Assembly (NCBI GenBank): GCA_903939665.1 | Contig: CAJAHZ010000381.1 | Location: forward strand, 1 to 5,149 | Direction: 5' to 3' | Source of the DNA: an uncultured Pseudomonadota bacterium | GTDB taxonomy: Bacteria; Pseudomonadota; Gammaproteobacteria; Burkholderiales; Rhodocyclaceae | DNA: 5,149 nucleotides | Shown: piece after piece, positions 1 to 5,149 of the stretch | How positions within the stretch are numbered: position 1 is the first letter of the stretch | How the letters are laid out: each line of letters begins with the position of its first letter | Made by a program: the position numbers and the translations under genes | Notes under the pieces: generated by a model | The model's database searches: none | Told to the model about the DNA's origin: nothing | Seen by the model: the letters and a program-made list of their open reading frames with translations, nothing else

Positions 1-1367
1 ATTACGTCGCCACTTTTTCAGATATCACTCACCAGAAGCAGGCCGAGGAAAGAATCCAGCTACTGGCGTTTTCCGATCCCTTGACCAGCCTGCCCAATCG
101 GCGGCTCCTGCTGGACCGGCTGGAGCATGCGTTGGTTGTCAGCTCCCGCAACAAGCGCCATGGCGCCTTGTTCTTCATCGATCTTGACGATTTCAAGGGG
201 CTCAACGATACGCGCGGCCATTACGTGGGCGACCTGCTCCTGAAGCAGGTTGCATTGCGCATCGTCGGTTGTGTCCGCGAGGGCGATACTGTGGCCCGAT
301 TCGGCGGCGACGAGTTCGTGGTGATGCTGGAGGATTTGAGCGATAACGCGCGGGAGGCGACCAGCCATGCCGAGTCGGTAGGCGCAAAGATTCTCGCCGC
401 GCTCAATCAACCCTATATGCTCCAGGAGAGCCCGCACCACAGCACGCCGAGCATCGGCGTGACCTTGTTCGGGAGCCAGCAAAGTACTCTGGAAGAGTTG
501 CTGAAACAGGCGGATCTGGCCATGTATCGGGCCAAGGCGTCGGGCCGCAATGCGCTGCGTTTTTTCGACCCGGAGATGCAGGCGGTGGTTGCCGCGCGCG
601 TTGCGATGGAGGCAGACCTGCGTCAGGGCCTGCTGAAAAAACAGTTCATTCTTCACTACCAGCCTCAGGTGGATCACACCAGCCGCGTCACGGGCGCCGA
701 AGCGCTGATTCGCTGGCGGCATCCGCAACGCAGCATGGTGTCCCCGGCCGAGTTTATCCCGTTGGCCGAAGAAACCGGGCTGATCCTGCCACTCGGCCTG
801 TGGGTGCTGGAAAGCGCCTGCGAGCAATTGAATGCTTGGGCAAAGCGGCCGGAGACGGCCCATCTCACCATGGCGGTCAATGTCAGCGCTCATCAGTTCC
901 GTCAACCGGATTTCGTCGATCAGGTGCGGGTGGTTCTCACGCGTAATGCCATCGATGCCGGGAAGCTCAAGCTGGAACTGACCGAGAGCCTGTTGCTCGA
1001 CGATGTCGAGGATGTGATTGCCAAGATGAGCGCGCTCAAGACGAGCGGTGTCTGCTTCTCGCTGGACGATTTTGGTACCGGCTATTCGTCGCTGTCCTAC
1101 CTCAAGCGTCTGCCGCTCGATCAACTCAAGATCGACCAGTCATTCGTGCGCGACGTCCTTGTCGATCCTGACGATGCCGCTATTGCCCGCACCATCGTTA
1201 CGCTGGCTCACAGCCTCGGAATGGGCGTTATCGCCGAAGGCGTCGAAACCGACGATCAACTCCTCTTTCTCGCCAGCCACGGCTGTCACGCCTATCAGGG
1301 CTATCTGTTCAGCCGCCCCCTGCCGTTGGAGGCGTTCGAGGCATTCTTGCGGCGCGGCGGCGGGTGA
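1..1367 (+). CDS. PAS-GGDEF-EAL cyclic-di-GMP signalling protein (5' end outside window)
   Basis: This is the C-terminal 454 residues of a protein that makes and/or degrades the second messenger cyclic-di-GMP; the reading frame is open to the left edge. Residue numbers count from the codon at base 3. Residues 1-19 (VATFSDITHQKQAEERIQ) look like the end of a PAS/PAC sensor and its linker helix. The GGDEF domain starts near residue 23 (FSDPLTSLPNRR). It has the metal/guanine-binding stretch FIDLDDFKGLNDTRGH, an intact RxxD inhibitory site (92-95) five residues before the catalytic GGDEF (101-105, bases 303-317). The EAL domain follows directly, with EAL at 233-235 (bases 699-707), NVS (N293), ELTES (E325, E328), DDFGTG (D355, D356), LKID (K376), EGVET (E412, E415) and QGYLF (Q432). 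Both catalytic sites therefore look competent; which activity dominates cannot be read from sequence. The protein ends just after EAL, as is usual. The nearest candidate start inside the window (TTG, 81) would cut into the GGDEF domain and is not the real start. Any membrane or ligand-sensing part lies upstream. Confidence 0.96.
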   Translation, partial: YVATFSDITHQKQAEERIQLLAFSDPLTSLPNRRLLLDRLEHALVVSSRNKRHGALFFIDLDDFKGLNDTRGHYVGDLLLKQVALRIVGCVREGDTVARFGGDEFVVMLEDLSDNAREATSHAESVGAKILAALNQPYMLQESPHHSTPSIGVTLFGSQQSTLEELLKQADLAMYRAKASGRNALRFFDPEMQAVVAARVAMEADLRQGLLKKQFILHYQPQVDHTSRVTGAEALIRWRHPQRSMVSPAEFIPLAEETGLILPLGLWVLESACEQLNAWAKRPETAHLTMAVNVSAHQFRQPDFVDQVRVVLTRNAIDAGKLKLELTESLLLDDVEDVIAKMSALKTSGVCFSLDDFGTGYSSLSYLKRLPLDQLKIDQSFVRDVLVDPDDAAIARTIVTLAHSLGMGVIAEGVETDDQLLFLASHGCHAYQGYLFSRPLPLEAFEAFLRRGGG

Positions 1368-1372
1368 GCTTG

Positions 1373-1427
1373 ACCAGCGTTTGATGGTTCGTTTCTGATC
1401 GTTGCGGCGGAGTCAGCTGGTTTTTTT
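1373..1427 (+). terminator. Possible terminator after the GGDEF-EAL gene
   Basis: ACCAGC (1373-1378) can pair with GCTGGT (1416-1421), extended inward by TGA/TCA across a three-base bulge. The right arm leads straight into a run of seven T (1421-1427). The position, just past the stop at 1365-1367, and the T run fit an intrinsic terminator for the + strand gene. Against it, the stem is short and the loop is about 28 bases. The T run is also coding sequence, giving two Lys codons at the C-terminus of the opposite gene. On the minus strand no T run follows the stem. Confidence 0.25.
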
Positions 1428-3413
1428 CGGTGGCAGGAAAAAATCCCTCGGATGACGCAGCAGATGGCGCAGCAGGGAGCCGGCGATCAGCTGCCATTGA
1501 GCCTCCGAGATTTGCCGTGCGCGCAGCGCGACGTTCAAGGCGAGGGCGAAGCTGACGGTAAGGTTGATGCAGCCGATGGCGGCAACGCCGAGTGCGGCCC
1601 ACGCGAAAAGCCAGATGTCCGGTGCGAAATCGAGCCCGACCAGCGCGATGCCGAGAAAGGCTGAAGAAAAGGCGACGTGCCGGATGTCGATCGGCAGGCC
1701 GAACAGCACACCGAATATTGTTGCCCCGCCCAGCAGGAAGCCGAAGAATAGATTGCCGGCGAGTGAGCCGAGGTTGTCGCCGACATAGGTCGCAACACGG
1801 CGCATGCGCGCCTCGCCGAACAGGCGTTTCGGCCAGCCGAGTTGCAGGATGCGTTCCGAAATGCGGTTGTAGGCGGCGTAGTTGTCGTAGTAGCCGCTGA
1901 TCAGGCCGGCCAGGAACAGGCAGACGCCGGCGATCGCGGCATAGAATATAGCGCCGCTGTGAATCAGGCTTTGCTCCTCATAGAGATGCGTGGCTTTTTC
2001 CGGGCTGACGAAATGTTCGCCGCTGACGCCCAGTACGATGTATGCGATCAGTCCGGCGAGCGGGATGGCAATACAGACGTTGCCGAGAATGGCAACGATC
2101 TGGCTGCGCACGGTGCGCGCAATGAGGTCGGTCAGCGTGTCGATGTTGCGCAGTTTGCCACCCGCTTCGCCGATGCTGGCGGCAATCGCGTTGGCAGTCA
2201 TCGCCGGTTGCTTGGTGGCGACCGTGCCGTGCAGGATGTGGATCAGGCAGAAGCCCAGCCCGTAGTTGAGGCAAAAGGTGATGGCGCCGGTCAGCGGCGG
2301 CATTTCGGCTTTGCCGAGCAGAATCTTGATGCAGGCCATGCAGGCAATGATGACGCCGCCAATCATCGCCGAGCGCGCCATTGACCAGTATTCCTGACGT
2401 GTCTCCGTGATGTAGTGCTCACCCTGATGGCCGGCATTGTCGGTGACGCGCAGGGCGATCAGTTCAACGTTCTGCCGCCAGTGTTGCTGGAGATTGTTGC
2501 GCTGACACTCGTCGTGAACCAGTCGGCTGAACAGGCGGACGATGGCCGGGTAGGCCGTTGCGCCATCGGGGTCGTCTTGCAGGTCGGCGAGAATGTCGAG
2601 CAGTTGATCGCTGCGCCGGATCAGTTGCTGCAGGCGCTTGAGATGGTAGGTGAGGCGGATGCTCGTACCGTCGCGCGCCGCATGTTTGCGCACCCGTTCG
2701 ATGACCTCACGGCACTGGTCGTGCAGTACGCGCAGGTGTTTTTCGTCGATGATTGGTGCTTCCGGCCTGCGCCAGCTCTGCGGGTAGGCGTCGATGTAAG
2801 CGACGAGTTCGCTGTTCTGCGTGACGAAGGGCGATTCGTAGGCTTCCAGCGATGGTTCCAGTCGCAGCAACTCCGGCTCCATGCCGAAGGCGGCAATCCA
2901 GTAGGAAATTACCCGCAGCGAGCGAAGAATCTCCGCGATCGCATGCGGCAGGTCGGGTTCGGCGGGCACTTCGTCAAAGCGCAGCGCTTCAATCAGCTGC
3001 TGCCATGCTTCTTCGCCAACGCCGATGACCCAGTGCTTGTCGCTTGGCTTGTGGAAGACCTTGCGCAACACCGTGCGCAGCAGGTCGGGGTCGAGAACGT
3101 CGGGCAGGAAGCTGTGGCCAATGCGGCGCAGCGCCTCTGCAAAGAAACCGGTATTGGGCAGAATGCCGGTCGATGTGTAGAGCTCGTTATGCCGATAGGT
3201 CTGATTCAGGGTGGTCAGCGTCTGGCGCAGACCGGCACGCAGATCGGGCTGCGTGCTGAGGATGTGGCAGAGCGCTTGCAGTGTGCGTCTGGCCAATTCG
3301 AAATCGTTGTCTCGGCGCGGCCGGATCTCATCGACCAGTTGCGCGAGCAGTTCGCTTGCGTTGGCCTTCGGGTTGGTCTGGAGGGCGGCAATTCGGGTGA
3401 GCAGTTGTTCCAT
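1413..3413 (-). CDS. Multi-pass membrane protein of the Gcr / 'site-specific recombinase' family
   Basis: The 666-residue product resembles the Pfam 'SpecificRecomb' family, often annotated as site-specific recombinase Gcr after a Neisseria gonorrhoeae gene. The N-terminal half (about 1-345) is soluble, helical and charged, with family-like stretches such as LYTSTGILPNTGFFAEALRR (79-98) and SDKHWVIGV (124-132). The C-terminal half has about six or seven hydrophobic segments: roughly 348-367, 376-397, 438-462, 486-508, 549-573, 579-595 and 598-627. Between them are the polar motifs ATKQPAMTANAIA (399-411), SGYYDNYAAYNRI (506-518) and FGLPIDIRHVAF (571-582). I see no tyrosine- or serine-recombinase catalytic signature, so the recombinase name is doubtful; an inner-membrane protein of unknown function describes it better. 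The ATG at 3413 starts a typical family N-terminus, but no clear Shine-Dalgarno precedes it (AAAAAATACCC). The gene is convergent with the c-di-GMP gene (45-base gap) and divergent from yaaA. It appears intact and full-length. Family assignment is from memory of conserved motifs. Confidence 0.88.
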   Translation of the reverse strand: MEQLLTRIAALQTNPKANASELLAQLVDEIRPRRDNDFELARRTLQALCHILSTQPDLRAGLRQTLTTLNQTYRHNELYTSTGILPNTGFFAEALRRIGHSFLPDVLDPDLLRTVLRKVFHKPSDKHWVIGVGEEAWQQLIEALRFDEVPAEPDLPHAIAEILRSLRVISYWIAAFGMEPELLRLEPSLEAYESPFVTQNSELVAYIDAYPQSWRRPEAPIIDEKHLRVLHDQCREVIERVRKHAARDGTSIRLTYHLKRLQQLIRRSDQLLDILADLQDDPDGATAYPAIVRLFSRLVHDECQRNNLQQHWRQNVELIALRVTDNAGHQGEHYITETRQEYWSMARSAMIGGVIIACMACIKILLGKAEMPPLTGAITFCLNYGLGFCLIHILHGTVATKQPAMTANAIAASIGEAGGKLRNIDTLTDLIARTVRSQIVAILGNVCIAIPLAGLIAYIVLGVSGEHFVSPEKATHLYEEQSLIHSGAIFYAAIAGVCLFLAGLISGYYDNYAAYNRISERILQLGWPKRLFGEARMRRVATYVGDNLGSLAGNLFFGFLLGGATIFGVLFGLPIDIRHVAFSSAFLGIALVGLDFAPDIWLFAWAALGVAAIGCINLTVSFALALNVALRARQISEAQWQLIAGSLLRHLLRHPRDFFLPPKKTS

Positions 3414-3511
3414 GGGTATTTTTTACCACACAGTGAGCCATCGGGAACGGTGCGCGGGTGAAGCTGTCGATTACAATCCTAACAAAACTATTGCAGCCAC
3501 GACGGTACGCC
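3414..3511. promoter_or_regulatory. Divergent spacer carrying both upstream regions
   Basis: This 98-base spacer must hold the promoters of the membrane protein gene (leftward) and yaaA (rightward). For yaaA, TACAAT at 3472-3477 is a good -10 match and would give a leader of about 28 bases, but no recognisable -35 lies 16-18 bases upstream. A weak -35 would suit an activator-dependent promoter. E. coli yaaA is controlled by OxyR, but I cannot find a convincing OxyR-type repeat here. The -10 sits inside a short symmetric stretch, GATTACAATC (3469-3478). For the leftward gene I see only an A-rich TAAAAAATA just before the start. Neither start has a clear Shine-Dalgarno sequence. Confidence 0.4.
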
Positions 3512-4288
3512 ATGATCATTGTTCTCTCGCCAGCAAAAACGCTTGATTTCACAACGCCGCCAACGGTCGCGGCGTACACGCAGCCTGCTCTGCTGGCCCA
3601 GTCGCAAGTGCTGATCGAGCGCTTGCGCGAGTTGTCGCCGGTTGACCTCGGCCAGTTGATGAGTATCAGCGATCAACTCGCCGTGCTTAATGCCACGCGC
3701 TACGCCGAATGGACCTTGCCGTTTTCTCCCGGCAACGCCAAGCAGGCGTTGCTTGCTTTCAACGGCGATGTGTATGAAGGACTGGATGCCGCTTCGCTTG
3801 CACCGGCGGACTTTGAATTTGCGCAAGGGCATTTGCGCATACTTTCCGGTCTTTATGGCTTGCTGCGCCCGCTTGATCTGATGCAGCCCTATCGGCTGGA
3901 AATGGGCACGCGCTTGAGCAATCCGCGTGGCAAGGATCTGTATGCCTTCTGGGGCGATCGGGTTGCCGACGCTTTGAACGAGGCGCTGCGCGAAACAGGA
4001 TCGACGGCGCTTGTGAATCTGGCCTCGGAAGAGTATTTCAAGTCGGTCAAACCCCGGATGCTTGCCGTTCCAGTGGTCCAGCCGGTATTCGAGGACTGGA
4101 GCGCTGGCAAGTTCAAGGTGGTCAGTTTCTACGCCAAGCGGGCGCGCGGGCTGATGGCGCGTTTTGCGGTCGTCCGGCGGATAACGTCAGCCGAGGGCTT
4201 GAAGGCGTTTGCAGACGAGGGTTATTCCTACAGCGCCGAAGCATCAAATGAAAAACACTGGGTGTTCCGCCGCAAACTTTTGTCCTGA
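3512..4288 (+). CDS. yaaA: Peroxide stress protein YaaA (UPF0246/DUF328)
   Basis: The 258-residue product has the same length as E. coli YaaA and matches it along the whole chain. Hallmarks are SPAKTLD (6-12), ISDQLAVLNATR (52-63), AFNGDVYEGL (82-91), the near-invariant block from HLRILSGLYG (107-116) through RPLDLMQPYRLEMG (119-132), FWGD (146-149), NLASEEYFKSVKP (169-181) and FKVVSFYAKRARGLMARF (201-218). In E. coli YaaA is cytoplasmic, is induced through OxyR during hydrogen peroxide stress, and limits free intracellular iron and so Fenton damage. Later structural work on E. coli YaaA reported DNA binding by a helix-hairpin-helix region. The ATG at 3512 is chosen because MIIVLSPAKTLD aligns with the E. 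coli N-terminus MLILISPAKTLD; an in-frame GTG at 3458 would add 18 unconserved residues and swallow the putative promoter. No frameshift or missing block is seen. The gene stands alone, divergent from the membrane protein gene, with 96 bases to the next gene on the same strand. Confidence 0.97.
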   Translation: MIIVLSPAKTLDFTTPPTVAAYTQPALLAQSQVLIERLRELSPVDLGQLMSISDQLAVLNATRYAEWTLPFSPGNAKQALLAFNGDVYEGLDAASLAPADFEFAQGHLRILSGLYGLLRPLDLMQPYRLEMGTRLSNPRGKDLYAFWGDRVADALNEALRETGSTALVNLASEEYFKSVKPRMLAVPVVQPVFEDWSAGKFKVVSFYAKRARGLMARFAVVRRITSAEGLKAFADEGYSYSAEASNEKHWVFRRKLLS

Positions 4289-4295
4289 ATCAGGA
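4283..4295. repeat. 13-base perfect palindrome over the yaaA stop codon
   Basis: TCCTGA-A-TCAGGA is a perfect inverted repeat with a one-base centre. Its left arm contains the yaaA stop codon (4286-4288). No T run follows, so it is not a standard terminator. It could be a protein-binding site for the downstream small gene, whose putative -35 lies about 34 bases away, or it could be chance. Confidence 0.4.
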
Positions 4296-4305
4296 ATATC
4301 AATGT

Positions 4306-4328
4306 CAGCAACTGCTTTTGTAGTGCTG
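4306..4328 (+). other. Bulged hairpin between yaaA and the small secreted-protein gene
   Basis: CAGC (4306-4309) pairs with GCTG (4325-4328), and ACTGC (4311-4315) pairs with GTAGT (4320-4324) including one G-T wobble. The result is a nine-pair stem with one bulged A and a TTTT loop. It ends immediately before the proposed -35 box of the next gene. There is no T run after it, so termination of yaaA here would be weak. An operator-like or RNA 3'-end-protecting role is equally possible. Confidence 0.3.
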
Positions 4329-4357
4329 GTGTCATAACGCATCTCGTGGTCTATACT
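4329..4357 (+). promoter_or_regulatory. Sigma70-type promoter for the small secreted-protein gene
   Basis: TATACT (4352-4357) matches five of six bases of the -10 consensus. GTGTCA (4329-4334) matches four of six bases of the -35 consensus, and the spacer is exactly 17 bases. The expected transcription start near 4364 would leave a leader of about 20 bases containing the ribosome binding site. This suggests the small gene is transcribed separately from yaaA. Confidence 0.6.
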
Positions 4358-4370
4358 GAGACGAGTTACC

Positions 4371-4377
4371 AAGGAGA
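4371..4377 (+). promoter_or_regulatory. Strong ribosome binding site (AAGGAGA) deciding the start at 4385
   Basis: AAGGAGA is a near-ideal Shine-Dalgarno sequence. Its GGAG core is eight bases from the ATG at 4385, and it is the clearest ribosome binding site in the window. It argues for that ATG over an in-frame GTG at 4346, which lies inside the promoter. By contrast, yaaA and the membrane protein gene lack an obvious site. Confidence 0.85.
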
Positions 4378-4384
4378 GATCATC

Positions 4385-4759
4385 ATGCGCATCCGCTTTG
4401 TTCGTATTGCTTCTTTTGCCCTGTTTTTTCTTGCGGCTGTTCCACTCGCTCAGGCTCAGTATTACGGCGGCCAGCAGCAATACGGCCAGCAGCTTCCGCA
4501 GCAGGGGGGCGATCAGACGATTCTCTATAACATGAAGAAAAACCAGCCGCCGTCGGGCATGGTGATCGAGCAGGGCAACGCGCCGCCCGGAATCCCGATG
4601 AGTGGCGTGCAGCAGCAACAGCAACTCAAGCAGAATACGAATCGGGGTGGCGGACCGACAACGGTCTATCGGGATCGCAAAGGTCTGACAGTGATCAATG
4701 GCCCGGATGGTTCGACTGTCTGCCGGGACATTTCCGGCCACGTTACGGTCTGCAATTAA
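4385..4759 (+). CDS. Small exported Gln/Gly-rich protein of unknown function
   Basis: I do not recognise this 124-residue protein. Residues 1-24 form a clear Sec signal peptide: basic MRIRFVR, a hydrophobic core (IASFALFFLAAVPLA), and an AQA cleavage site before QYYGG. The mature part would be 100 residues, so it is probably periplasmic or secreted; there is no lipobox cysteine and no second membrane segment. It has two halves. Mature residues 1-59 are low complexity and hold all 17 glutamines, with YGGQQQYGQQLPQQGG near the start and a five-Gln run (CAG/CAA codons, 4610-4624). The last 35 or so, from TTVYRDRKGLTVINGPDG on, look beta-strand forming and carry the only two cysteines (precursor C113 and C123), which could form a disulfide after export. 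It has its own promoter and strong ribosome binding site, so good expression is likely. The stop codon overlaps that of the convergent PIN gene by four bases. A periplasmic structural or surface role is possible, but no function is assigned. Confidence 0.88.
   Translation: MRIRFVRIASFALFFLAAVPLAQAQYYGGQQQYGQQLPQQGGDQTILYNMKKNQPPSGMVIEQGNAPPGIPMSGVQQQQQLKQNTNRGGGPTTVYRDRKGLTVINGPDGSTVCRDISGHVTVCN
4469..4492 (+). repeat. Short direct repeat encoding the Gln-rich segment
   Basis: GGCCAGCAG occurs at 4469-4477 and again at 4484-4492, a 15-base period kept in frame. Together with neighbouring bases it encodes YGGQQQ then YGQQ. It looks like a small in-frame duplication at the start of the mature exported protein and is a possible site of length variation between strains. 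Confidence 0.55.
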
Positions 4760-5149
4760 AGACTCAACAAGCCGCACGCCGCTTCTGCCGTAAGGATTGC
4801 GTAGGGCGGCGGCTTGTGGCGGTGTCGCGCGAGTTTCAGCAGGAGCTTGTCGCGTGTGATCAGCAGGTCGGCCTGGCAACGCACGCCGAGAATCAGGAAC
4901 TTCTGGTCGTCGGCGTCGCGGCAGCGTGGCAGCAGGTAGCTTTCTTCTCCGTCGGCGTCACAGATGCTGACAAACTTCCGGTAGTTTTCCATCAGTCGCT
5001 GGCGTGCGGCAGTGTCCATCCCGAACTCCGGGTAGCCGGTAACGCGCTCGAGTTCGGCGAGGCATTCGCGATCGCTGAAGCACTGCAGTTGGCCGCTGTT
5101 GATCGCCATCTGCAGCGGCAATGTGTGGCGGTTGGCGAAGTGCAGCATG
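4756..5149 (-). CDS. PIN-domain protein, putative toxin component (N-terminus outside window)
   Basis: The last 130 residues visible match the PIN-family 'putative toxin-antitoxin system toxin component' group (COG1569-like), whose members are Mg-dependent ribonucleases or are predicted to be. The visible features are LHFANRHTLPLQMAI (2-16), CLAELERVTGYPEFGMD (29-45) with the acidic residue E32, CRDADDQKFL (76-85) with the acidic cluster D78/D80/D81, and LLITRDKLLLKL (95-106) with D100. The last part (PYAILTAEAACGLL) matches the usual C-terminal strand and helix. The first PIN aspartate, normally in a DTN motif at the N-terminus, is not present. The frame is open to the window edge, so the ATG at 5148 is most likely an internal Met and the true start lies beyond. 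About 10-15 residues should be missing, judging by the family. An antitoxin gene, if any, must also lie outside. The toxin role is inferred from family only; many such PIN proteins are solitary. Confidence 0.87.
   Translation of the reverse strand, partial: MLHFANRHTLPLQMAINSGQLQCFSDRECLAELERVTGYPEFGMDTAARQRLMENYRKFVSICDADGEESYLLPRCRDADDQKFLILGVRCQADLLITRDKLLLKLARHRHKPPPYAILTAEAACGLLSL
4767..4817. terminator. Inverted repeat at the convergent gene ends, possible bidirectional terminator
   Basis: ACAAGCCGC (4767-4775) is perfectly complementary to GCGGCTTGT (4809-4817). CGCC (4777-4780) also pairs with GGCG (4805-4808) past one bulged A, giving a 13-pair GC-rich stem and a 24-base loop. It starts eight bases past the stop of the small exported-protein gene and lies inside the last codons of the opposite PIN gene. 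No T run follows on the + strand; on the minus strand a moderately T-rich stretch (TGAGTCTTTAATTG) follows. It may stop or stabilise transcripts from either side, or simply reflect GC-rich coding. Confidence 0.35.

Noticed and set aside
60..1124. A 354-codon open frame antisense to the c-di-GMP gene
   Set aside because: The + strand product has complete GGDEF and EAL signatures; the antisense product resembles no family I know and is a typical GC-rich mirror frame.
1413..3413. Evidence of a mobile element or integration site from the 'recombinase' family name
   Set aside because: There are no terminal repeats, no tRNA, no phage genes and no recombinase catalytic motif; neighbours are ordinary chromosomal genes.
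3417..3430. A leaderless promoter (TAAAAA as -10) just before the membrane protein start
   Set aside because: There is no -35 match at a suitable distance, and the A-rich run alone is too weak to call.
2415..3461. A 348-codon open frame antisense to the membrane protein gene
   Set aside because: The opposite strand encodes a full-length family protein over the same bases; this frame lacks recognisable motifs and has no upstream signals.
3469..3478. GATTACAATC as a regulator operator upstream of yaaA
   Set aside because: Only four-base arms and only one copy; such short symmetry is expected by chance and overlaps the -10.
3458..3511. Alternative GTG start giving yaaA 18 extra residues
   Set aside because: The 258-residue form from the ATG at 3512 matches E. 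coli YaaA end to end, and the extension would overlap the likely -10 box.
4346..4384. Alternative GTG start for the small exported protein
   Set aside because: It lies inside the proposed promoter, would bury the signal peptide behind 13 extra residues, and ignores the strong AAGGAGA before the ATG at 4385.
4244..4879. A 211-codon minus-strand frame spanning the yaaA end, the promoter region and the small gene
   Set aside because: It overlaps three better-supported features, including a signal-peptide gene with a strong ribosome binding site, and its product is low-complexity and Arg/Leu-rich with no known motif.

Overview
The window looks like ordinary chromosomal DNA of a GC-rich betaproteobacterium. 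The clues are the gcr/'SpecificRecomb' membrane protein, which I recall as typical of Betaproteobacteria, a 258-residue YaaA very close to the E. coli protein, and the PAS-GGDEF-EAL style. A Rhodocyclaceae member (Dechloromonas/Azonexus-like) is my best guess; this is an inference from gene content, not a match to a known sequence. I see no rRNA, tRNA, CRISPR array, insertion sequence or phage gene.

Layout. Bases 1-1367 (+) hold the 3' part of a cyclic-di-GMP gene: the tail of a PAS/PAC sensor segment, a GGDEF domain and an EAL domain, with all the signature residues I can check intact. It converges on a 666-residue multi-pass membrane protein (1413-3413, -) of the family databases call 'site-specific recombinase'. 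A 98-base divergent spacer follows, then yaaA (3512-4288, +), a peroxide-stress protein. Next comes a small exported Gln/Gly-rich protein of unknown function (4385-4759, +) with its own visible promoter and strong ribosome binding site. Its stop codon overlaps by four bases the stop codon of a convergent PIN-domain ribonuclease-like gene (4756 to the window end, -), whose N-terminus lies outside the window.

The genes do not form one operon; transcription direction changes at nearly every boundary. The functions (c-di-GMP signalling, envelope protein, oxidative stress, exported small protein, PIN nuclease) show no obvious shared pathway. I do not see a clear new multi-gene system. The parts most worth a second look are the uncharacterised exported Q-rich protein and its upstream palindrome, hairpin and promoter arrangement; the stem-forming inverted repeat at the convergent overlap; and the mismatch between the name and the architecture of the 'recombinase'.
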